From the NCBI RefSeq assembly GCF_013409865.1, contig NZ_JACCBM010000001.1:496001-560000 (forward strand): a DNA stretch of 64,000 bases, in the 5' to 3' direction. Both the position numbers and the translations under genes were made by a program. Of this stretch, positions 44,534-53,100 are shown one piece after another; position 1 is the first letter of the stretch, and each line of letters opens with the position of its first letter. The notes beneath the pieces are model-generated. The model did not search any database. It was not told the DNA's origin and was given only the letters and a program-made list of their open reading frames with translations. Source of the stretch: Herbiconiux flava. Its GTDB lineage: Bacteria > Actinomycetota > Actinomycetes > Actinomycetales > Microbacteriaceae.

Positions 44534-45177
44534 GCGGCAGCGTGCTCGAGCGGCTGACGCTCGCCCGGATCGCGCCCGTGGTCGAGATCACCGATGCCCG
44601 CCGCGGCGTCGAGCTCGCGCAGACTCTCGCCGCCGCCGGCCTCCCGGTCGCCGAGGTCACCCTCCGCACCCCCGCCGCCCTCGAGGCGATCCGCGCCATC
44701 GCCGCCGAGGTGCCTGGATTCCTCGTGGGGGCGGGCACGCTGCTCACCCCCGCCCAGATCGACGACGCCGTCGAGGCCGGTGTCCACTTCGGCGTCTCTC
44801 CCGGGTTCACCCCGGCGCTGTCGGATGCCGCGACCGCCGTGGGACTGCCTTTCGTGCCCGGCGCGGTCACCTCGACCGAGATCCTCGCGGCCGCCGAGCG
44901 GGGTCACACCCACCTGAAGTTCTTTCCGGCCGAGCCCTCGGGCGGGTCGGCCGCCGTCGCGGCCTTCGCCGCACCGTTCGCGTCGCTCGGCATCCGGTTC
45001 ATGCCCACCGGAGGGGTGCGCCCGTCGAACCTCGACGCCTACCTCGCGCTGCCCACGGTCTTCGCCATCGGCGGCACGTGGATCGCACCCCGCGACCAGA
45101 TCACCGAGGGCCGCTTCGACGAGATCGGCGCCGCCGCCCGTACGGCCGTCGCCACCGTGGCCGCCTACGGCGCCTGA
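44530..45177 (+). CDS. eda: KDPG/KHG-type aldolase
   Basis: A 215-residue class I aldolase of the 2-keto-3-deoxy-6-phosphogluconate / 4-hydroxy-2-oxoglutarate family. Glu42 (AEVTLRT) is the general base and Lys130 (HLKFFPAE) forms the Schiff base. PTGGVRPSNL is the phosphate-binding loop. It would cleave a 2-keto-3-deoxy sugar acid (phosphate) to pyruvate and an aldehyde. The ATG overlaps the isomerase stop by 4 bases. The symbol follows the family; the real substrate in this operon may differ from KDPG. Confidence 0.92.
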   Translation: MSGSVLERLTLARIAPVVEITDARRGVELAQTLAAAGLPVAEVTLRTPAALEAIRAIAAEVPGFLVGAGTLLTPAQIDDAVEAGVHFGVSPGFTPALSDAATAVGLPFVPGAVTSTEILAAAERGHTHLKFFPAEPSGGSAAVAAFAAPFASLGIRFMPTGGVRPSNLDAYLALPTVFAIGGTWIAPRDQITEGRFDEIGAAARTAVATVAAYGA

Positions 45178-45237
45178 CCACCCGACTGCGCGGCCGCCCC
45201 CGGCGCCCGACGACCAGACAGAAAGAAGAAAGCACCC

Positions 45238-46206
45238 GTGCCCTGCACCTTCACTTCCGACACCCTCGAACCGGCCGCGACGCCCACCTTCTACTTCATC
45301 GGCGTCACCACCGGCAGTTCGTCCATCCGCACGGTCTTCCCGCTCTGGGCGGAGGCGCTCGGCCTCGGCGAGGTCGAACTCGTCGGCATCGACCTGCCCC
45401 TGCACGCCCCCGCCGAGCAGTACCGGAAGGTCGTCACATTCCTCAAGGACGACCCGCAGAGCCTCGGCGCACTGGTGACGACGCACAAGATCGACCTCTT
45501 CGAGGCGGCGAGAGACCTCTTCGACGAGATCGACCCGCTCGCCGAGCTGATGGACGAGGTGAGCTGCCTGTCCAAGCGCGACGGCCGCTTCCGCGCCCAC
45601 GCGAAGGATCCGATCTCGTCGGGCCACGCGCTCGACGCCTTCCTGCCGGCCGGCTACTTCGCCGCCGAGCCCACCGACGTCGTGGTGTTCGGTGCCGGCG
45701 GATCGGCCATCGCCATCGACTGGTACCTCGCCCGACCCGAACGCGGCGACGACCGCCCGGCGCGCATCCTGGTCACCAATCGCAGCGCCGGCCGCCTCGA
45801 GACGCTCACGCGCATCCACGACGCCGCGTCGGCCGAGGTCGCGCTCGAGACGGTGCTCGCGCCAACCCCCGCCGACAATGACGCGGTGCTCGCCCGGGCG
45901 AGCCGCCGGGCGGTGGTGGTGAACGCCACGGGCCTCGGCAAGGACGCCCCAGGGTCTCCCCTGTCGGACGACGTCGTGTTCCCCGAGCAGGCCGTGGTGT
46001 GGGACCTGAACTACCGCGGCGACCTGGTCTTCCTCGACCAGGCGCGGGCCGCGCAGGAGGAGCGGTCGCTTCAGGTGGAGGACGGCTGGATCTACTTCAT
46101 CCACGGCTGGACGCAGGTCATCGCCGAGGTGTTCGACGTGAGTATCCCGACCAGCGGACCCGTGTTCGACGAGCTGTCGGCCATCGCCGCCTCGACCCGG
46201 AGCTGA
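45238..46206 (+). CDS. Shikimate dehydrogenase-like (AroE-fold) oxidoreductase
   Basis: A 322-residue AroE-fold protein, longer than the usual ~270-290. The substrate domain has GALVTTHKIDLF, where Lys84 matches the AroE catalytic Lys, and HAKDPISSGHALDAF, where Asp124 matches the catalytic Asp but the normal NTDG is KDP. The dinucleotide motif is VVVFGAGGSAIAIDWYL. The shikimate-binding N-terminal SxS of true AroE reads TTGSSS. Being inside a sugar operon, it probably acts on a sugar-derived hydroxy or keto acid rather than shikimate. GTG at 45238 follows GAAAGAAGAAAG. Confidence 0.8.
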   Translation: MPCTFTSDTLEPAATPTFYFIGVTTGSSSIRTVFPLWAEALGLGEVELVGIDLPLHAPAEQYRKVVTFLKDDPQSLGALVTTHKIDLFEAARDLFDEIDPLAELMDEVSCLSKRDGRFRAHAKDPISSGHALDAFLPAGYFAAEPTDVVVFGAGGSAIAIDWYLARPERGDDRPARILVTNRSAGRLETLTRIHDAASAEVALETVLAPTPADNDAVLARASRRAVVVNATGLGKDAPGSPLSDDVVFPEQAVVWDLNYRGDLVFLDQARAAQEERSLQVEDGWIYFIHGWTQVIAEVFDVSIPTSGPVFDELSAIAASTRS

Positions 46207-46211
46207 CGGCC

Positions 46212-47138
46212 GTGCGCGTTCTCGTCACCCCCCGGTCGATGACCGCCGGCGGCCTCGAGCGGGTCGCCGAGCTGCAGCCCCTGCGCGACCGCGGGGTCGA
46301 GCTGGTGGCCGGGCCGGCGGGGCGCCTGCCCGACGAGGCCGAGCTGCTCGAGCTCGTACCCGAGGTCGACGGCTGGCTGGCCGGGGTGGAGACGATCTCG
46401 GCCCGCGTGCTCGAGGCGGCGCCGCGACTGAGAGTGATCAGCCGCAACGGCGTGGGGGCCGACGCGGTCGACCTCGATGCCGCCCGGGCGCAGGGCGTCG
46501 AGGTGGTGCTCGCCCGCGGCGCGAACTCCCGCGGCGTCGCCGAGCTCGCGGTGCTGCTCACCCTGGCGACCCTCCGCGATCTGCCCCGCGCGAACGACGC
46601 CATGAAGGCGGGCGGCTGGGAGCGCCGGCTGGGGCGTGAGATGCCCGACATCACGGTGGGCGTCGTGGGCTTCGGCGCGATCGGACGCATCGTGGCGCAA
46701 CTCTCCGGCGCGCTCGGCGCCCGGGTGCTCGCGAACGACGCCTTCGCGGAGGTCGGTCCCGACTCGGGCGCCGAGAGCGCCACACTCGCCGAGGTTTTCG
46801 CGGGCAGCGACGTGGTGTCGCTGCACAGCCCGCCGCCCGCCGACGGCTCCGCGCTGGTGACCGCCGCGCTCATCGCCACGATGCGCCCCGGCTCCGTGCT
46901 GGTCAACACCGCGCGCTCGGCGCTCGTCGACGACGACGCCGTGCTCGCGGCGCTGGAGTCCCAGCAGCTCTCCGCCTACGCCGTCGACGCCTTCGACACC
47001 GAGCCCCCTGAGCTCACGGCGCTGCTGCGTCACGAGCGCACCGTGCTCACCCCGCATCTCGGCGGCTACACCGGTGCGAGCACCCGTCGGGCGACCGAGC
47101 AGTCCGTCGCCAACCTGATCGCTACGCTGGGGGTGTGA
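46212..47138 (+). CDS. D-2-hydroxyacid dehydrogenase (phosphoglycerate dehydrogenase-like)
   Basis: A 308-residue NAD-dependent 2-hydroxyacid dehydrogenase. The Rossmann motif is VGVVGFGAIGRIVAQLSGAL. The Arg-Glu-His catalytic set lies at NTARSALVDDD, FDTEPPEL and TPHLGGYT. There is no ACT or regulatory domain, so a catabolic reductase/dehydrogenase role is more likely than serine synthesis. GTG at 46212 starts five bases after the AroE-like stop. Confidence 0.9.
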   Translation: MRVLVTPRSMTAGGLERVAELQPLRDRGVELVAGPAGRLPDEAELLELVPEVDGWLAGVETISARVLEAAPRLRVISRNGVGADAVDLDAARAQGVEVVLARGANSRGVAELAVLLTLATLRDLPRANDAMKAGGWERRLGREMPDITVGVVGFGAIGRIVAQLSGALGARVLANDAFAEVGPDSGAESATLAEVFAGSDVVSLHSPPPADGSALVTAALIATMRPGSVLVNTARSALVDDDAVLAALESQQLSAYAVDAFDTEPPELTALLRHERTVLTPHLGGYTGASTRRATEQSVANLIATLGV

Positions 47139-47139
47139 T

Positions 47140-47156
47140 CGCGCCACGGTGGCGCG
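47140..47156 (+). promoter_or_regulatory. Small hairpin before the RpiR gene
   Basis: CGCGCCA and TGGCGCG flank a 3-base loop, just after the hydroxyacid dehydrogenase stop and before the GGGGAG ribosome site of the regulator. It could attenuate regulator expression or mark a processing point. Confidence 0.4.
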
Positions 47157-47173
47157 GCGGGGAGAATCTGCTC

Positions 47174-48046
47174 ATGAAGCCCGAAGCGTACTCGGCCACG
47201 AACGCACCGCTGCTCGAGCACCTTGGCGATGTGATCGGCACCCTCCGCAACTCCGAGCGCAAGGTCGCCCAGCTCGTCGCCGACAACCCGTCGTTCGTGA
47301 TGAACGCCACGATGGCCGGCGTCGCCGACGCCGCGGGCGTCAGCGAACCGACGGTCATGCGGTTCTGCACCTCGCTCGGCTTCGGCGGGTTCCAGCAGTT
47401 CAAGATCTCGCTCGCGCAGACGCTGGCTCTGGGCATCCCGGCCACCCTGTCGACGATCGGCCGCGACGACTCGATCGAGGTGCTCTCGACCAAGATCTTC
47501 GACCACACCATCTCGAGCCTGGACCGCGCCCGCCGCTTCCTCGACCCCGCCCAGATCGAGCGCGCGGTCGAGGCCATCCTCAAGTCGACGTCTCTCACCT
47601 TCGCCGGTCTCGGCGCCTCGGCCATCATCGGGCTCGACGCCGAGCAGAAGTCGGCGCTGTTCGGGGTGCCGTGCTCGGCGCCCTCCGACCCGCACCAGCA
47701 GTTCATGGCGGCGGCGACGGCCGGGCCCACCGACGTCATCCTCGCGATCTCGAACACGGGCCGCACGAAGTCGGTGCTGCAGGTGGCGCAGACCGCTCAG
47801 GCGAACGGGGCGACGGTGATCGGGATGTCGGGAGACGACAGCCCGCTCCTGGAGCACTGCGACATCCCCCTGATCGTCAAGACGATCGAGGACACCGACA
47901 TGTACACACCGACCGTGAGCCGCCTGGCCGGCCTCGTCGTGATCGACATCCTGGCGACGTCGGTGGCGCTCCGCCGCGGCGAGGAGCATATGGACAAGCT
48001 CACGGCCATGAAAGAGGGGCTCGCGCGCTTCCGCCGCAATAGCTGA
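47174..48046 (+). CDS. RpiR/MurR-family transcriptional regulator
   Basis: A 290-residue regulator. The N-terminal HTH_6 domain has RNSERKVAQLVADNPSFVMN and VADAAGVSEPTVMRFCTSLG. The C-terminal SIS domain, which binds a sugar phosphate, has FAGLGASAIIGLDAEQK and DVILAISNTGRTKSVLQVAQ. ATG at 47174 is preceded by GGGGAG; an in-frame GTG at 47135 overlapping the upstream stop is an alternative. It closes the operon and probably binds the TGTAGT-N3-ACTACA sites. Confidence 0.92.
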   Translation: MKPEAYSATNAPLLEHLGDVIGTLRNSERKVAQLVADNPSFVMNATMAGVADAAGVSEPTVMRFCTSLGFGGFQQFKISLAQTLALGIPATLSTIGRDDSIEVLSTKIFDHTISSLDRARRFLDPAQIERAVEAILKSTSLTFAGLGASAIIGLDAEQKSALFGVPCSAPSDPHQQFMAAATAGPTDVILAISNTGRTKSVLQVAQTAQANGATVIGMSGDDSPLLEHCDIPLIVKTIEDTDMYTPTVSRLAGLVVIDILATSVALRRGEEHMDKLTAMKEGLARFRRNS

Positions 48047-48058
48047 GACGCCCCGAAT

Positions 48059-48092
48059 GGGGTGTGCGACACCACCACAGGTCGCACACCCC
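48059..48092. terminator. Perfect 12-bp hairpin between convergent operons
   Basis: GGGGTGTGCGAC pairs with GTCGCACACCCC over a 10-base loop, 13 bases after the RpiR stop and 16 bases from the MDR stop. It suits bidirectional termination. Confidence 0.85.
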
Positions 48093-48107
48093 GGTCTCGG
48101 GCCGGCG

Positions 48108-49160
48108 TCAGCCGAGTTCGACGCCCTCGCCGGTCAGCAGCACCTTGATCTGGTCTCCGGATGCGGCGGCGGCGAACGCCTCCGCCGTCTGCTCGAGCGG
48201 GTAGGTCGCGGTGATCATGTGGCCGGTGTCCACCCCGCCGGCCGCGATGATGCGGATGGCGGCGGCGTAGTCCTCGCTCACGTAGGTGGCCGCGCCCTGC
48301 AACCGCACCTGGCGGTCCTGCAGAACGAACGCCGGAACCTCGATCGGCCGCGAGGGCACACCCACGATCACGACCGTGCCACCGCGCTGCACCATGTCGA
48401 TGGCGGAGACGACGGTCGGCTGGATGGAGACGCAGTCGAACACCACGTCGGCCGTCTCGCCGAGCTGCTCGCGCACGAGCGCCGCCACGTCGGGCGAGGC
48501 CGAGTCGACCACAGCGTCCGCGCCGAGCTCGAGCGCTCCCTGGCGCTTGGACTCGAGCACGTCGGTCATCACGATGCGGGCGGCCCCCCTGGCCCGGGCG
48601 GCCGCGAGCATGAGCAGGCCGATGGTGCCGCAGCCGATGATCGCGACGGCCTTGCCGGAGATGTCGCCGGCGAGGCGCACGGCGTGCAGAGGGGTCGAGA
48701 ACGGCTCGATCAGAGCTGCCATCCGCAGGTCGAAGCCCTCGGGGACGACGTGCAGCCGGCTGGCCCTGACGCTGAACACGTCGGCCATGCCGCCCTCGCG
48801 GAACCCGCAGCCGAAGAACTGCATGTTCTCGCAGATGTTCGAGCGTCCGGTGATGCACATCTTGCAGTGGCCGCACGGCAGCGTGGGCTCGGGAGTGACG
48901 AGCTGGCCGACCGCGAGCCCGGTGACGTCGGAGCCGAGCGCCTCGACGACGCCGACCACCTCGTGGCCCGGGTAGTACGGGGGCTTCATGGTGGGGTGCG
49001 TGCCGTGCAGGCCGTGGATGTCACTTCCGCACACCCCCGCGACCTGCAGCGAGACGAGCGCCTCATCGGGGAGCAGGTCGGGCAGCGCCTCGGTGACGAG
49101 GCCCACCTCGCCGGGGGCGGACACGATCACGCGGCGGCGCGTGCGGGTGCTGGTGTTCAT
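48108..49160 (-). CDS. Zinc-dependent MDR dehydrogenase (sorbitol dehydrogenase-like)
   Basis: A 350-residue medium-chain dehydrogenase. Catalytic zinc ligands lie in GVCGSDIHGLH and YPGHEVVGV, and the structural zinc set is CGHCKMCITGRSNIC. The Rossmann motif is VAIIGCGTIGLLMLAAA. It is a paralogue of the MDR at 39,327-40,367, so the island holds two polyol-type dehydrogenases. It is the last gene after ATPase, permease and binding protein on the minus strand. A strong hairpin lies between it and the binding-protein gene. Confidence 0.93.
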   Translation of the reverse strand: MNTSTRTRRRVIVSAPGEVGLVTEALPDLLPDEALVSLQVAGVCGSDIHGLHGTHPTMKPPYYPGHEVVGVVEALGSDVTGLAVGQLVTPEPTLPCGHCKMCITGRSNICENMQFFGCGFREGGMADVFSVRASRLHVVPEGFDLRMAALIEPFSTPLHAVRLAGDISGKAVAIIGCGTIGLLMLAAARARGAARIVMTDVLESKRQGALELGADAVVDSASPDVAALVREQLGETADVVFDCVSIQPTVVSAIDMVQRGGTVVIVGVPSRPIEVPAFVLQDRQVRLQGAATYVSEDYAAAIRIIAAGGVDTGHMITATYPLEQTAEAFAAAASGDQIKVLLTGEGVELG

Positions 49161-49182
49161 GCGGTTCCTCTCGTAGAAGGGG

Positions 49183-49215
49183 AACGGCCGGCAGACTCGG
49201 GGTCTGCCGGCCGTT
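49183..49215 (-). terminator. Perfect 14-bp hairpin after the binding-protein gene
   Basis: AACGGCCGGCAGAC and its complement flank a 5-base loop, 20 bases past the binding-protein stop (minus strand). It may terminate or attenuate, lowering expression of the downstream MDR relative to the importer. Confidence 0.8.
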
Positions 49216-49234
49216 CGGGGTGACGCGCGTCAGA

Positions 49235-50254
49235 TCAGAAGATGCTGCCGGCGTCGTAGAACTCGGACACGTTGTTGCAGTCGATGCCCGCAGCCTTGGT
49301 GTACTCGTTGGCCTCGAAGTCGCTCGCAGCCTTCTCGCCGGTGCCGAGCTGAACGGCGATCTCGAACGCACGCTCGGTGGCGAGCGACGGCGAGTTCAGA
49401 CCGGTCGACACGTACTGGGCGTCGCAGCCCTTCATGATCTGCTCGAGCGCCTGCTTCTGGCCGTCGGCCGAGGCCGCGACGAGGGTGGTCGTGTTGCCCT
49501 GGTCGGCGAGCACGGTCAGTGCGCCGAGCGCCATCGAGTCGTTCAGGCCCAGGATGAGGTCGATGTCGGGGTTCGCGGCGAGCATCGACTCGGTGGCCGG
49601 AACCGCCTTGTCCTGCGCGTAGTCGGCCTCGGTCTCGGCGACGACGTCGAAGGTGATACCGGCCTTGGTGAGGCCGTCGAGGAAGCCCTGCTGACGTGCC
49701 GGGCCGACGATCACGTCGTTCGGTCCGCCGTTCAGCACGCCCACCTTGATGCTCTCGCCCGCCGTGAAGCGCTTGGCGGCCAGCTCACCCGAGAGGGAGC
49801 CCACGGCCGCGTTGTCCGACGAGACCGAGGTCACGCCGACATCCGGGATGCCCGTGTCGATGAACAGCAGCGGCACCTGGTCGGCGATCTGCGACAACTG
49901 GTCCTTCTCGGTGTCGGGGCTGATCGCGTTGACGACGATCACGTCGGCACCCTGCGAGAGCATGGTCTGCGCCTGGTCGAGCTGCGTGACGGGGTCGCCG
50001 CTGGCGTTCTGGAACAGGAGGGTGAAGCCCTGCTCGTCGGCCAGGTCCTCGGCCATCGACTGCATCGCGGAGTAGTAGGGAGCGTCGAGCTGACGCTGGA
50101 GGAAGCCGATCGTCAGCTCCGAGACGTCCTTCGTCTCGGCGGCATCAGTGCTCGAGGAACCGGAGCTGCTGCCCCCGACGGTGCCGCAGCCGGCCAGGGA
50201 GAAGAGGATCGCCGCGGCGGCGACCGATCCGAGGACTCGTTTTTTCATTGTCAT
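49235..50254 (-). CDS. Sugar ABC transporter substrate-binding lipoprotein
   Basis: A 339-residue lipoprotein with a ribose-type Peripla_BP_4 fold. The signal MKKRVLGSVAAAAILF ends in the lipobox SLAGCGTVG. The mature protein has LTIGFLQRQLDAPYYSAMQS, LSQGADVIVVNAISPDTE and DIDLILGLNDSMALGALTVL, all typical of sugar-binding members. Several in-frame ATGs cluster at 50248-50266. The one at 50254 has GAGG at the best distance. It gives specificity to the importer with the permease and ATPase upstream. Confidence 0.92.
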   Translation of the reverse strand: MTMKKRVLGSVAAAAILFSLAGCGTVGGSSSGSSSTDAAETKDVSELTIGFLQRQLDAPYYSAMQSMAEDLADEQGFTLLFQNASGDPVTQLDQAQTMLSQGADVIVVNAISPDTEKDQLSQIADQVPLLFIDTGIPDVGVTSVSSDNAAVGSLSGELAAKRFTAGESIKVGVLNGGPNDVIVGPARQQGFLDGLTKAGITFDVVAETEADYAQDKAVPATESMLAANPDIDLILGLNDSMALGALTVLADQGNTTTLVAASADGQKQALEQIMKGCDAQYVSTGLNSPSLATERAFEIAVQLGTGEKAASDFEANEYTKAAGIDCNNVSEFYDAGSIF

Positions 50255-50319
50255 CATTGACCTCATTCGAAGGGATTGCGGGAGTGGTGCCTGTGGGTTG
50301 GTGGTGCAGGTGCGATGCG

Positions 50320-51333
50320 TCAGGTGAGTTGGCGCGCCTTCTTTCTCTTGGCGAACTGGATCGTGGTGAGCAGCACGGCCACGAGGATGAGCGCTCCGCG
50401 GAACGCGTCCTGCAGGTACGTCGACACGTTCAGCAGCACGAGCAGGTTGCTGATCACCGCGAAGATGAGGGTTCCGACCAGGGCGCCGAACACGCGCCCC
50501 TTTCCGCCCACGAGGCTGGTGCCGCCGATGACGACCGCCGCGATGGCGTTCAGCTCGTAGCCGGTGCCGGCCGTCGGCGTGCCCACTCCGACGCGCGAGG
50601 CGAGCAGGAAGCCGGCGAAGCCGGACAGCACGCCCGCGATCACGTAGACCAGGAAGAGGGTCGAGCGCACGGGGATGCCGGCGGCTCGGGCCGCCTCCTT
50701 GTTGCTGCCCGACGCGTACACGCGGCGGCCGAACACGGTGCGGCGCACCAGGAAGGCGACGGCGGCCGCCAGCACCAGCCAGAGGATGCCGATGACGGGG
50801 AAGCCGAGCAGCGTCGACGACGCGATGGCCCGGAAGTCCTCGGCCTGCGGCGCGACGGGCACGCCCTCGGTGTAGGCGTAGACGAGCCCGCGGGCCAGCG
50901 CGAGCATGCCCAGCGTGACGATGAACGCCTCGAGGCCGCGGAAAGCGATCAGCCAGCCGTTCACCGCTCCGATAGCGGCGCCGGTGAGCACCGCCACCAG
51001 GATGGCGAGCGGAACGCTCGTGCCCGAGAACAGTCCGGCGGCCAGCACGCCGGCGAGGCCCACCACCGACCCGACGCTGATGTCGATGCCGCCGGTGAGC
51101 ACCACCAGGAACTGGGCGAGGGTCACGATGCCGATCACCGACGCCTGGAGCACGAGGTTGGTTAGATTCTGCGGCGTGAAGAACGCCTGGGTCGAAAACC
51201 CCGCGATGATCAGCAGCAGGATGAGGATGTAGAGCGGGTACTGCTCTTTGGCCCAGGCGCCGACGCGGCCCCAGTCGGGACCGGGCCGGGGGCCGGCCGG
51301 GGCTGTGGCGGTGGATGCGGGTGTCTGAGTCAT
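50320..51333 (-). CDS. Sugar ABC transporter permease
   Basis: A 337-residue RbsC-like permease with 8-10 helices. VVLTGGIDISVGSVVGLAGV is the conserved motif, followed by FIVTLGMLALARGLVYAYTE and ASGSNKEAARAAGIPVRSTL. Only one permease gene is present here, unlike the first importer. ATG at 51333 overlaps the ATPase stop by 4 bases. Confidence 0.93.
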   Translation of the reverse strand: MTQTPASTATAPAGPRPGPDWGRVGAWAKEQYPLYILILLLIIAGFSTQAFFTPQNLTNLVLQASVIGIVTLAQFLVVLTGGIDISVGSVVGLAGVLAAGLFSGTSVPLAILVAVLTGAAIGAVNGWLIAFRGLEAFIVTLGMLALARGLVYAYTEGVPVAPQAEDFRAIASSTLLGFPVIGILWLVLAAAVAFLVRRTVFGRRVYASGSNKEAARAAGIPVRSTLFLVYVIAGVLSGFAGFLLASRVGVGTPTAGTGYELNAIAAVVIGGTSLVGGKGRVFGALVGTLIFAVISNLLVLLNVSTYLQDAFRGALILVAVLLTTIQFAKRKKARQLT

Positions 51334-52853
51334 GCGGTTACTCCTGCGAGGGACGCCCGGATCAGGTCGTCGGTCGTGCTGGTTGCGGGTGTGAATTCGC
51401 CGACGAAGCGGCCTTCTTTGAGAACGAGGATGCGGTTGCAGAGCATGAGGGCCTCTTCGGCCTCGCTGGTCACCACGACGACGGCCTTGCCCTCCTCGGC
51501 GAGGCCGTGCACGATCTGGTAGATGTTCATGCGGGCGCCGACGTCGATGCCCTTCGTGGGCTCGTCCAGCAGCACGACATCCGGCCGCGCCTCGAGCCAC
51601 TTGGCGATGACGACCTTCTGCTGGTTGCCGCCCGAGAGCGTGCGGGTGAGCGTCGCCGGGCCGCCCTTCACCTGGTACTCGCCGATCAGCTCGCCGATGC
51701 GGGTGCTCTCCTTGCGACGGTTGATTACACCGAGGCGCGCGTACTTCGAGATGGTGGCGAGCGTCATGTTCTCGCCGTTGGTGAAGTCCTTCACGAAGCC
51801 CTCACGCCGGCGGTCCTCGGTGAGGTAGGCGATGCCCTTCGCCGCGGCTTCGCCGGGTGACTTCGGATGCACCTCCTGACCGTTCAGCGTGACGACGCCG
51901 GCGTCTCGCGACTGGTTCCCCGAGATCGAGCGGATGATCGAGCTGCGGCCGCTGCCCACCAGACCGTAGATGCCCAGGACCTCGCCCGGCTTCACCGAGA
52001 ACGCGATGTCGGTGGCCGAACCGGAACTGAGCCCCGACACCTCGAGCACCGGTCGCGCGGTCGTCTCCACGGGTGCCGGCGGCTCCAGGGCGCTGACGGC
52101 CTCGCCGATCATGAGCGTCATCACCTCGGAGGGTGTGGTCTCGATGGTCTTCACCACGTCGACCAGGCGGCCGTTGCGGAGCACCGCGATGCGGTCGGAC
52201 ATCGAGAAGACCTCCGGCATGCGGTGCGACACGAAGATCACCGAGACACCGGCGGCGCGCTCCCGCTCCACCAGGGCGAGCACGTCCTTGAAGTGCTCCT
52301 CGGTGGTCGACGCCGTGGTCTCGTCGAGCAGCAGCACGGTGTGGTCGTTCACCTGGGTGCGGCTGAGGGCGAGCATCTGGCGGAGGCCCGGGCCGAGATC
52401 GCGGCCGAGTCGGTCGGGCGAGACGCCGTGCAGCCCCACGCTCGCCAGCACGTCCCGGGTGGCCTGTGCCCGGCGGCGGGAGGTGAGCCCCCAGGGACGA
52501 ACCGAGCCGGCGGAGCTGATGGACTTGATCCACACGTTCTCGGCGACCGTGAAGTCGTCGATGATCATCGGCTCCTGGTGCATCAGCAGGATTCCGGCGT
52601 CGGCGGCGTCGGCCGGTCCCGCGATCTGCTTGTCCCAGCCGGCGATGCGGATGGAGCCGCTGGTGGGCTGCTCCTGCCCGGCGAGCAGGCGCGCCAGCGT
52701 CGACTTTCCGGCGCCGTTGGCACCGCAGATGGCGAGCACCTCGCCCGCGTAGCCCGAGAGCGAGACCCCATCGAGCGCGGTGACGCCCGGGTAACTCTTC
52801 GACACCCCGACCGCCTCGAAGGCGACGGTCTTCGTCGTAGACGGATCAGACAT
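51330..52853 (-). CDS. Sugar ABC transporter ATP-binding protein (tandem domains)
   Basis: A 507-residue RbsA-like ATPase. Domain 1 has Walker A GANGAGKST, and Walker B is in TVLLLDETTAST. Domain 2 has a degenerate P-loop (GLVGSGRSSIIRSI), signature LSGGNQQK and VVLLDEPTKGIDVGA. It is the first gene of the minus-strand importer operon, 35 bases downstream of a perfect TGTAGT palindrome that overlies its promoter. Confidence 0.94.
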   Translation of the reverse strand: MSDPSTTKTVAFEAVGVSKSYPGVTALDGVSLSGYAGEVLAICGANGAGKSTLARLLAGQEQPTSGSIRIAGWDKQIAGPADAADAGILLMHQEPMIIDDFTVAENVWIKSISSAGSVRPWGLTSRRRAQATRDVLASVGLHGVSPDRLGRDLGPGLRQMLALSRTQVNDHTVLLLDETTASTTEEHFKDVLALVERERAAGVSVIFVSHRMPEVFSMSDRIAVLRNGRLVDVVKTIETTPSEVMTLMIGEAVSALEPPAPVETTARPVLEVSGLSSGSATDIAFSVKPGEVLGIYGLVGSGRSSIIRSISGNQSRDAGVVTLNGQEVHPKSPGEAAAKGIAYLTEDRRREGFVKDFTNGENMTLATISKYARLGVINRRKESTRIGELIGEYQVKGGPATLTRTLSGGNQQKVVIAKWLEARPDVVLLDEPTKGIDVGARMNIYQIVHGLAEEGKAVVVVTSEAEEALMLCNRILVLKEGRFVGEFTPATSTTDDLIRASLAGVTA

Positions 52854-52888
52854 GGTCGGGTGGCTCCTTTGCGCACATCTTTCGGACG

Positions 52889-52908
52889 TGTAGTAACACT
52901 ACATTATA
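52889..52908 (-). promoter_or_regulatory. Promoter -10 and overlapping RpiR-type operator for the importer
   Basis: TGTAGTAACACTACA (52889-52903) is a perfect palindrome. On the minus strand a perfect TATAAT (complement of 52903-52908) abuts it upstream, so the palindrome covers the expected transcription start. No good -35 is visible at the normal distance. This is the clearest of the three island sites. Confidence 0.8.
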
Positions 52909-53100
52909 TTACCGACGGCGAGCTCATATCTCGACTCTGAAGCATCCGGAAGTGGAATTTAGGTAGTGCGGCTACCGCAAACGCGGGGCTGTTGTGCTGG
53001 AACCATGGTGTTTTCACTCCCCGGCGCCGGGATCAACGCATCATGAACCGGTACAGCCCATCCTGTTCGCCCCCGCAACCGCCGACTTTGCCTGGTTGTT

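Noticed and set aside
47135..47173. GTG at 47135 as the RpiR start
   Set aside because: It would add residues encoded by a hairpin and skip the GGGGAG-ATG at 47174. Kept only as an alternative.
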